This document shows, one piece after another, positions 39,872-47,500 of a DNA stretch of 62,542 bases; the stretch's first letter is position 1, and every line of letters starts with the position of its first letter. The translations under genes and the position numbers were made by a program. Below the pieces are notes generated by a model. The model ran no database searches. It was not told where the DNA came from and saw only the letters and a program-made list of their open reading frames with translations. Source of the DNA: Armatimonadota bacterium (GTDB taxonomy: Bacteria > Armatimonadota > UBA5829 > JAUSEB01); assembly GCA_030649165.1 (NCBI GenBank), contig JAUSGG010000072.1:1-62542 (forward strand). The letters are read 5' to 3'.

Positions 39872-40738
39872 ATGGATAACGTATGGTATGCTATGATCCC
39901 AACGCTCAATCCCGCCACTGCCGGCGCAGGGCTCCCGCTCCATGAATTCGCCGCGCTTGCCGGCAAAGCCGGCTTCAAAGGAATCGAAATAAACGCAGGT
40001 GAGGTCGCCGACCTCATCCGCCGGACCTCCCTCGACAACGTGAAAAGCATCTTCGCGTCGAACAATGTCCTGCCCACCGCGTTTGGCCTCCCGGTCGAGT
40101 TCCGGCGAGACGAACAGACGTGGAATGATACTCTGCGGGCCGCGCCGGAGATCATCCACGCGGCTGTCGCGGTAGGCTGCCTGCGCTGCGTAACCTGGAT
40201 CATGCCCAGGTCCGAACAGAGCTTCGACGATACGTGGCGTTTTCACGTTGTGCATCTCAAGCCCGCGGCGGCGCTGCTGAAAGAGCAGGGCGTCGCATTT
40301 GGCGTCGAGTTCGTGGCTCCAAGGACGATGCGGACCGGCCCCTACGATTTCATCTGGAATCTCGATCAGGCCATCCATCTCGCCGAGGAGATCGGCGCGG
40401 ACGGCGTTCTCCTCGACTCCTTCCACTGGTTCTGTGCCGGGCTCGGAACAGAAGATATCGAAAGACTGCGTCCCGAGCAGGTCGTCCACGTCCATATCAA
40501 CGACGCGCCCAACCTCCCGCGTGACGAGCAGATGGACCATCTCCGCCTGCTGCCCGGGGACGGCATAATAGACCTTTGTGGCTTTCTGAGCGCGTTGGAG
40601 AAGATTGGCTATGACGGCCCGGTTGCTGTAGAAGTTTTTGGCGCAGAATTGGACAAACTATCGCCGGAAGATGCAGCCGCTCGGGCCTACGAAGCGCTAA
40701 CGGCGGTCATGCAACAGGCGCTCAAATCCACAATTTGA
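39872..40738 (+). CDS. Sugar phosphate isomerase/epimerase, TIM barrel
   Basis: A 288-residue xylose-isomerase-like TIM-barrel protein. Metal-site candidates lie in FGVEFVAP (Glu), VLLDSFHWF (Asp, His), HVHINDAPN and VAVEVFG. It is the third such enzyme in the window. It sits between the GH94 region and a thioredoxin-like gene, with a palindromic repeat directly upstream instead of a visible promoter. The substrate is unknown. The start is the first ATG after the repeat, with no clear Shine-Dalgarno. Confidence 0.83.
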   Translation: MDNVWYAMIPTLNPATAGAGLPLHEFAALAGKAGFKGIEINAGEVADLIRRTSLDNVKSIFASNNVLPTAFGLPVEFRRDEQTWNDTLRAAPEIIHAAVAVGCLRCVTWIMPRSEQSFDDTWRFHVVHLKPAAALLKEQGVAFGVEFVAPRTMRTGPYDFIWNLDQAIHLAEEIGADGVLLDSFHWFCAGLGTEDIERLRPEQVVHVHINDAPNLPRDEQMDHLRLLPGDGIIDLCGFLSALEKIGYDGPVAVEVFGAELDKLSPEDAAARAYEALTAVMQQALKSTI

Positions 40739-40863
40739 GATTTGCAGTCCGAAATCCCGGTCCCCAACCCAATTGCGAACTATTCCGTATCCATCAGCCG
40801 TCAATTGCCCCCGCTGTGGGTAACCCTACTACGTAAGACATTAGACCGGCATTGGAGACTGCC

Positions 40864-41385
40864 ATGACTTTCATCAGATCAGCGGTCGGGCCTGGCTTGG
40901 CGCTGGTCTATCTTCTTACACTGGTTTTTGCGCTGCCTTCGATGGCGGAGGTATCGGCGGGGGACAAGGCCCCCGATTTTACACTCGGCAGCGTTGACGG
41001 CAATGGAACGGTCAAGTTGTCCGATTACACCGTCGAACCCACACTCCTCGTCTTCTGGGTGAGTTGGCGCCCGCACTGCCAAAGGGAGCTTCCAATCATC
41101 CAGAAAATCTACGCCGACCTCGGCTCCAAAGGCATGAACACGGTCGGTGTGAGTGTGGATAGCGAAGTAGAGGACGCCAGAGGTTTCGTTAAGGACTACG
41201 GGCTTAGGTTTCCCAACGCATTTGCGGGAACTGCCGACGGAAGAAAGGTCCTGGATACCTACGGTATCGACGGCGTCCCTACGATTCTCGTAATCGCCAA
41301 GGGGGAACTGGTAAAGGCCCGCTTCGGTGGCGAGACGGCAGAGAAGACCCTCCGAGGTGAGCTTGCAAAACTGGGCGTCAGATAG
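40864..41385 (+). CDS. TlpA/ResA-like thioredoxin-fold protein with one active-site Cys
   Basis: A 173-residue exported protein with a signal peptide (residues 10-28, ending SMA) and a redoxin domain starting KAPDFTLGSVDG. The usual WCxxC reads WRPHC (residues 68-72): the first Cys is Arg, the second, Cys72, is kept. IDGVPT (cis-Pro loop) is present. Without the attacking N-terminal Cys it cannot run the standard disulfide exchange, so it may be a peroxiredoxin-like, binding or inactive variant. GGAG lies 10 bases before the ATG. Confidence 0.8.
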   Translation: MTFIRSAVGPGLALVYLLTLVFALPSMAEVSAGDKAPDFTLGSVDGNGTVKLSDYTVEPTLLVFWVSWRPHCQRELPIIQKIYADLGSKGMNTVGVSVDSEVEDARGFVKDYGLRFPNAFAGTADGRKVLDTYGIDGVPTILVIAKGELVKARFGGETAEKTLRGELAKLGVR

Positions 41386-41447
41386 GCGGACATAAGTCAG
41401 CGGGCGTGGCGCTCCTTCCGGGCCGCGCCCGGTGGCTTTGTCTTTCC

Positions 41448-41927
41448 CTAATCCAGAACGCTTTCCAGCCCCTGGACGCTCACCACCCGCCACTCGCGCG
41501 TGCGGAAGATCAGGTACTTGCGCAGCTTCTCCTTCCGCAAATGTATTGTCAGGTCGTGGTCGAAGAGTGTTTCCTCGGTCCGGCGGTCGCCCACGCGCAC
41601 GTGGGTTTGCAGCGTTCCGTGGTCCCCCGTGATGGAAAACCGGGAGTTCGCCAGCGTCACGTCGGGCTGAGCGTTCGAGTTCAGCGCGTCGGTGGCTCGG
41701 ATTCGGAGGAGCGAATAGGTCGTTCCCATATCGTCTTTGTAGTCTCGTGAGACGACCGACATGGCCATTCGCGCGTCCCCGCGCTCGACGCCGCTCTCAG
41801 CCCGTTGGATCACGGCGGCGATCTGCTGCTCGGCGGACCCGGTCTCCTGGTTCAAGCTGATCTGGTAGTAGACCCCCGCCGCGACAGCGACGATGACCAA
41901 CAACATGAGCGCTCGGTTTCTATTCAT
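41448..41927 (-). CDS. Membrane-anchored NTF2-like hypothetical protein
   Basis: The 159-residue protein has an N-terminal transmembrane anchor (ALMLLVIVAVAAGVYY). Its domain resembles NTF2/SnoaL-like folds: IAAVIQRAESGVERGDARMAMSVVSRDY, then alternating strands and a conserved RTREWRVVSV end. The function is unknown. It converges with the thioredoxin-like gene; upstream lie three consecutive tandem arrays. Confidence 0.65.
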   Translation of the reverse strand: MNRNRALMLLVIVAVAAGVYYQISLNQETGSAEQQIAAVIQRAESGVERGDARMAMSVVSRDYKDDMGTTYSLLRIRATDALNSNAQPDVTLANSRFSITGDHGTLQTHVRVGDRRTEETLFDHDLTIHLRKEKLRKYLIFRTREWRVVSVQGLESVLD

Positions 41928-41972
41928 AGCGTGATTCTACAACGCGAGCGACAGACGCGCAAGCGGGAAATC

Positions 41973-42112
41973 GAATCACGAAAGCACGAAGGTACGAAAA
42001 CACGAAAAACGCGCTGGACAGGAAGAGGTGAACAGTGACCGGTGAACGGTGAACAGTAAGCCGGACAAAAGCGATCCCCATCCATCTGCGTCTATCCGCG
42101 TTCATCGGCGGT
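41973..42112. repeat. Three consecutive tandem arrays with periods 8, 7 and 10
   Basis: CACGAAAG-type units (8 bases, 41973-42012) are followed by GGTGAAC-type units (7 bases, 42027-42060) and CCATCTGCGT-type units (10 bases, 42076-42112). They lie upstream of, and partly inside, the longest frame of the Clp1-like gene. Confidence 0.8.
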
Positions 42113-42162
42113 TAAAAGCTACTCAAGCAGGAATTTGTGCCTGGCGGGCAAAAGCGCATATT

Positions 42163-43230
42163 GTGACTCCTTCTCCTGAGTGGCAGGCTTGCATACAGTC
42201 GATTGTCCAGAACCCCGGCCTGGTTGTGGTTATCGGAAGCTCCGATACCGGCAAGACGACTTTCTGCGCGCAGTTGATCAACGCCGCCGTCGAGGCGGAA
42301 CTCAAATGCGCGCTCGTTGACGCCGACATCGGCCAATCGGAGATCGGTCCGCCCGGCGTCATTGGTTTGGGAGAGGCGAACTCGCCGGTGGAACGCCCAA
42401 GCGACATTCCCATTCGCCGCATGTATTTTGCCGGGACGACGAGCCCGGTCGGTAACATGCTGCCAAGCGTGGTCGGAGCAAAGAAGATGGCTGACGAGGC
42501 CAAAACGCTCGGCGCGCGCCTGATAGTAGTGGACACTACCGGCTTCGTCCGCGGCGTGCTTGCGCGCAAGTTGAAGACTCACAAAGTTCACTTGCTGGCT
42601 CCCGATCACATCGTCGCTATCCAGAGAGGACACGAGATCGATTCGATTCTCGGCGCGTTCGGCAAGCTGGAGAAATGCGCGGTTCACAATCTCAAAGTGT
42701 CGGAGTTGGCGCGTCTCAAGTCACCGGAGATGAGGGCTTCCCGCCGGCGCGTGAGATTCTTGAAACACTTCGAAAGCGCGGAGGAGCACGTGATCCGGCT
42801 GGATGACGTTGCGTGCTGGGGGACCTGGCTGAACACTGGGCGCGCGCTGACCTGGCAGCGCGTCCGCCGTATCGAGCAAATCCTACGGATTCGGATTCTG
42901 CACGCGGAGGCGACCGGTCAGGGATATTACGTGGTGGTCGAGCGTATGCCCCAGGCCGAGAACCTGGCCGATCTGCGGGAGCGGGTGCGCGCGCGGGACG
43001 TAACTGTAGTCCCCGGGAGCGCGTTCACCTACGCCTACGTCGGTCTTGCCGACGGCCGGGCGCGGCTTTTGGACGTGGGGATTGTCCACGCGATAGATTT
43101 CCGGCAGCGGCACGTAACGGTCCTGACCAGACTCAAGACCGTAGCTCCCGTGCGGCTGATTCAGTTCGGTCTGATGAGGGTCCGGCCCGATGGAACGGAA
43201 CTGACCAAGCTGCGCCAGGGGGAGATATGA
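42163..43230 (+). CDS. Clp1/Grc3-like P-loop polynucleotide kinase
   Basis: The 355-residue protein has Walker A GSSDTGKTT (residues 25-33), the Clp1-type segment VDADIGQSEIGPPG (52-65), and VVDTTGFVRG as Walker B region. This pattern marks the Clp1/Grc3 family of 5'-hydroxyl polynucleotide kinases, well known in archaea and eukaryotes but sporadic in bacteria. A C-terminal domain (TYAYVGLADGRARLLDVGIV) matches the family layout. I choose the GTG that removes a translated tandem repeat; the frame is open upstream to base 42049, so the N-terminus is uncertain. A role in RNA repair is inference. Confidence 0.78.
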   Translation: MTPSPEWQACIQSIVQNPGLVVVIGSSDTGKTTFCAQLINAAVEAELKCALVDADIGQSEIGPPGVIGLGEANSPVERPSDIPIRRMYFAGTTSPVGNMLPSVVGAKKMADEAKTLGARLIVVDTTGFVRGVLARKLKTHKVHLLAPDHIVAIQRGHEIDSILGAFGKLEKCAVHNLKVSELARLKSPEMRASRRRVRFLKHFESAEEHVIRLDDVACWGTWLNTGRALTWQRVRRIEQILRIRILHAEATGQGYYVVVERMPQAENLADLRERVRARDVTVVPGSAFTYAYVGLADGRARLLDVGIVHAIDFRQRHVTVLTRLKTVAPVRLIQFGLMRVRPDGTELTKLRQGEI

Positions 43231-43244
43231 GGGGGCCGGCTTTT

Positions 43245-43400
43245 ATCACGAAAGCACGAAAGGACGAGAACACGAAAGGAACTGCCCTGGTGTTTCGGGA
43301 TTCGAGGGTTGGGCGCTGCCCCTGTCGGCTTTGAGGAGGGAGCTTCTTCTCCCAACCCGGAAATCCCGAAACCGGCGTTCGTTCCTTCGTGTTTTCGTGA
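43245..43400. repeat. Composite inverted-repeat element
   Basis: A CACGAAAG array on the left and its reverse complement on the right (GTTCCTTCGTGTTTTCGTG) enclose TTTCGGGATT/AATCCCGAAA (10 bp) and GGGTTGGG/CCCAACCC (8 bp). The whole could fold as one long hairpin. Confidence 0.75.
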
Positions 43401-43421
43401 TTGAACCCGGTTTTGCAAGAT

Positions 43422-44063
43422 ATGGTTAAACTGATCCTCGTCCGTCACGGTCAGACGACCTGGAATGCTGAAGACCGTCTGCAGGGGCAGCTCGACCCGG
43501 AGTTGAGCGAACTGGGGCTGCGCCAGGCGGCGGCCGCCGCCGATGCGCTGGCCGGCGAGAGGGTCGATGCCGTCTACTCCAGCGATCTGCGACGCGCGCT
43601 CACCACAGCCCTTCTGATTGCGGAAAAACGCGGGCTGCCGGTCGACGCGACGCCGCTGCTGCGAGAGGTCAACCTGGGAGCGTGGCAGGGTCTTACTCTG
43701 GTGGAGGTACAGGCGCGATATCCGACCGAATACGCCGCGTACCGGGAGGATTCCGTCGCGAACCGCCCGCCGGGCGCGGAGCGGCTGGAAGATCTGATCG
43801 ACCGCGCGCGGCGGTTCATCGAGACGGTTGTGGCCGATTGCGCGGCGGGAAATATAGTGGTGGTCGCCCACGGAGGGATCATACGCGGGGCTCTGTGCTG
43901 TGCGCTGGACGGCGCTCCCACGCTCTACCGGCGGGTCAAGCTGGATAATGGCGGTTTTACGACCATTGGCTTTTCTTCATCCGGTCCACCACACATATTC
44001 GCCGTGAACGAGACCTGCCACCTCCGGGAGATCGGGGAAACCGAGACGGTTCAGGAGTTATGA
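43422..44063 (+). CDS. Histidine phosphatase family protein
   Basis: A 213-residue member of the phosphoglycerate mutase-like superfamily. LVRHGQTTWN holds the catalytic RHG (residues 8-10); YSSDLRRALTTA and VVAHGGIIRG supply the other Arg and His. Such proteins are phosphatases or mutases of small molecules (for example alpha-ribazole or 2-phosphoglycerate); the substrate is not clear. I choose the ATG of MVKLILVRHG; no strong Shine-Dalgarno is seen. It is followed two bases later by the DUF1232 gene. Confidence 0.88.
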   Translation: MVKLILVRHGQTTWNAEDRLQGQLDPELSELGLRQAAAAADALAGERVDAVYSSDLRRALTTALLIAEKRGLPVDATPLLREVNLGAWQGLTLVEVQARYPTEYAAYREDSVANRPPGAERLEDLIDRARRFIETVVADCAAGNIVVVAHGGIIRGALCCALDGAPTLYRRVKLDNGGFTTIGFSSSGPPHIFAVNETCHLREIGETETVQEL

Positions 44064-44064
44064 G

Positions 44065-44379
44065 TTGAGACAAGACATACCAATCGGACGGCCTGGTCTG
44101 CTGGACAGGATGCGCTTCCTCTACCGCCTGCCGCGGATGATGTCCTTGTACTGGCGCCTCTGGAGGGACGAGCGCGTGCCCTGGTTCGCCAAGTCCATGC
44201 CCATCCTGGCTTTGCTGTATGTCGCCCTGCCGTGGGATTTCGTCATCGACTGGCTCCCGGCCCTGGGGCAACTCGATGACGCGGCCATCGTCATTCTGGC
44301 CCTGCGGGCCTTCGTCCGCCTGTCCCCGGCGCAGGTCGTAGAGGAACATGCCGCCGACGTTGGTTTGAAGCGGATATAA
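44065..44379 (+). CDS. DUF1232 (YkvA-like) membrane protein
   Basis: A 104-residue protein with the DUF1232 core VALPWDFVIDWLPALGQLDDAAI between two hydrophobic segments. The function of the family is unknown. The TTG start has AGGAG seven bases upstream, overlapping the end of the phosphatase gene, so the two genes are coupled. A perfect 12-bp hairpin lies between this gene and the convergent large gene downstream. Confidence 0.82.
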   Translation: MRQDIPIGRPGLLDRMRFLYRLPRMMSLYWRLWRDERVPWFAKSMPILALLYVALPWDFVIDWLPALGQLDDAAIVILALRAFVRLSPAQVVEEHAADVGLKRI

Positions 44380-44467
44380 GGGAGTTCTTAACGAGGCAAG
44401 GGCGAAATGGGGGAAAGCGGGAAAGGGTTCTGGAATGGCGGAAAGTCGCGTTTTCGCAGGGGTTGAT

Positions 44468-44494
44468 TCCCTCCAGGTAAGGTACCTGGAGGGA
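44468..44494. terminator. Candidate bidirectional terminator hairpin
   Basis: TCCCTCCAGGTA-AGG-TACCTGGAGGGA is a perfect 12-bp stem with a 3-base loop between two converging genes. No U-tract follows on either strand, so the role is inferred from position. Confidence 0.55.
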
Positions 44495-44519
44495 TAGAAA
44501 ACACACTCCGCTCTGGCTT

Positions 44520-47500
44520 TTATGGCCAGATGTCGCTCTGCCGGCGGACTAATATCAGACGCCGGAGACCCCCGTCGAGCTCGTAGCACGAGCTGATTCC
44601 CGTCACCACCGCGTACGAACCGACCGATGGGGGAGTGACTCCCTGCGGGACCGAGACTTTGAGTCCCGCCGGAGCGCCGAGGCCGATGGTTTCGTAGTCG
44701 TCGCAACTTGAGCCGTCGTCGATGCAGAAACTACTGGCGTCCGCCCATGTTACGCGCCCCGAGGTCTTTATGAGCCCGCCTATGTTGTTCGGGCCGAGGA
44801 GGTCCGCTAGCGCTCGTTGGCCCGAGCCGGACCATGCTTGCGGTCCATTTTGCCCGGAATTCGTGGCCTCATTGTATGAGAAATCGCTTCCGCCTACGGC
44901 TTTGCCGGCGAGGACCGGAGGCGCAATGCTGTCGGTACCCGTGGACCTGACGACGTCCGCCTGGATGTATCTCTCCGCGGCGGAGCCGGCCATCATTCCC
45001 GCGATGTCGACGACATTTCCGATTGCGAGAGTCTTGGACGTCGCGATTTTGACTCCCATTCCATTGGTGTCCTGGACGTAGACGCAGGTCGGGAATACCG
45101 CGGTTACGATCTTGCTGTACAGAGCAGTGGGCGCGTCGTCGGAGAGCAACTTGCTCTGGCTTATCTTCTGCGCGTCAGAGGCCACGGTGATTCCGTCGCT
45201 TGTCCCGACCGGGCCGCCCGTCGCACGGACGGAAACGTAGTAAGCGGTCCCTTCGGAGAGCGTAAGATCAGTTCTTTCGACCGAAAGCGCCGCGGCTATC
45301 GAGGTAAACGGAACGACCTGCTGTCCTCCAACGGTGGTCCCGATGGCGTACTCGTAGCTAAGTGACGGGCCCACCTCGAGCCAAGTCGCGTGGATGTAGT
45401 CTCTGGTCGTATATGCGCCGTCGTCGGTCACGGTTGGGGCCGTGGGTGAGCCGCTCCAGTAGTGGAACGGGCCGATATCTACGGAGCCGTTGGGATCGTC
45501 CTCCGCGCTGAAGCCCTTGAGATGCAGATAGTAGGTTCCGTACTGCGGGGCGACCAAGACGAGGTTGCCGTTGGTCGGCGAGGGCGCAAAGGCGCCGTCG
45601 TTGCGCCAGGCTATCCATTGGTAGGACCAGGCCCCGTACGCGTCGCTTGTGCCCTGGCCGAAGGACGGTCCGCTCCAGTCCGTCGTGCCTGACGCGCCCT
45701 GCGTCAAGTTCATCAGGTATTGGCCGTCACGGTAGAGGTTCCAGGTGGAGTTCTGGAAGGTAAGCGTGTACGTGTGGTACGAGTAACCATTGTCGATCGC
45801 CTGCGCGGTGTTGCTGGCGGACGGGCCTCTCATCTGGAGGGATCCCGGGAGGACGACGACACCGGTCTCAGTGGAGTCCGGAAGAGTGAAACCGAAGTTC
45901 GTGTTGGTGTTCCACCATCCGAGGGGGCTGTCGGCGGCCTTCATCCTGACCATCATCGTTCCGCCCGTGCTTCTGCTGAAAGGCACGTTGGGATAAGCGA
46001 CTATTTTGACCTTCGTGTTGTAGTTTCTGCCCTGGTCCACGAACTTCCACGACGGCACACCGTCTTCGTAGACTATTTCCTCCGACATCAGGCGCTGCGT
46101 TGTCGATCCTTCGTAGAGCAGCCAGCCGGAGACGTTGTCCGTGGGGGAAGTGTAAGGACGCCAGACGGTCCACTGTGGAGCTGTCGGCGCTGTTACGGAC
46201 GGCCACGAGGCCTCGGTTCCGGTCCAGGCGTGGGTGGGACTCGAATCCCACGCGAGGTGATAGTAGGCGACCTTGCCGATGCCGAAACCGTTGACGGCCG
46301 TGAAGGTAAACTGGTTGGAGGTCTGCCACGACCCCGGGGCCGCGCTGGTGATGGTGGTGGGCAAAGCGGGCGCGTTGGACAGCGTATTGGTGTACGCCAT
46401 CTGGCCGGCGGAGGAGGTATAATCGGCGTCGTTATGCGCCGCAACGGTGTAAGTGTATTGCGTGTTGGGCGACAGGCCGGAATCCGTCAAGCTCGTTCCA
46501 GTTGCCCACCCAGCCAAAGAGCTGCTTCTGCAGACCTGATATCTCGTCGCGCCGGGGACGGCGGTCCAGTTGAGCGATATCTGCGTCGTGGACACGGGAG
46601 CGGCCTGCAGGTTCGTCGGCCGGGCGAGGGTCCCTGTCGGCTCGGCATAGTAGAGCCTCACACTGCTGATGCGAATGTCCTGATTGCCGCCGACGTAGAG
46701 ACGGAAGTCCGCTGACAGGCCCAATCGGTGTCCGAAGCTAACGTTGTCCAGTCGCCATGTCGCGGTTCGCCAAGTCGAACCGCCCGCCAGATACACGGGC
46801 GAGAGGGCTTCGTCGTTCTTCATTACGCTGTCGTAGACGGGGGTTATCGAACCGGTCGAACCATAGTAGTCCACCTGGAGGTAGAGCGTGTCCGGATTCC
46901 TGTCGTAAGCAAACCCTTCATCCGCCTGGAAGAAGAAATTGTTGTTTCCGGAGGCGACCTGCCTACAGGACCTGCCGCCGGCGGTCGTGCCGACGGTGTT
47001 GCCGTCGCTCCCCTGCGGATGCAAGATGCCATCGGAGACATTGCTGGTTCCGAGGTTGATGTATGCCTGATCGAGACCCCGCACAGTGTAGACTCTTGAC
47101 GTAGTCACCGTGCCCACGAGGTTGGTTGCGGTCAGCCTTATCTTATTTCGGCCGGCGGTGGGCGATCCGAACGGCATCGGGCCGGTCGTGACAAGATATG
47201 GCTCGGTCCCCGAACCTTCGGCGTTGACGGTGATACCCGCGTAGTCGGGCCAAGTGGCGCCGCCGTCAGTGGAATACTCAAGCAGGAACAAGGCGGGATT
47301 CAGCCCGTAAGTCGCGTCTACGACTCTGATCGCGACGCTCGGGTTGGACTGGGCGCTGTAGGCCGGGCTGAAGTCGCCAAAAAGCGTAGTGGGGGGCGTG
47401 ACAGCCAGCATGCTGGCGGCGCGCAGAAGCGGATCGCGAAGGGCGGTGTAGTTCAGCATGCCGGCCTGGAAGTTATTGGTCGTTTTCAGCGCCACGCTTA

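Noticed and set aside
41973-42112. CRISPR-like array
   Set aside because: Units are only 7-10 bases with no unique spacers, and no cas genes are present.
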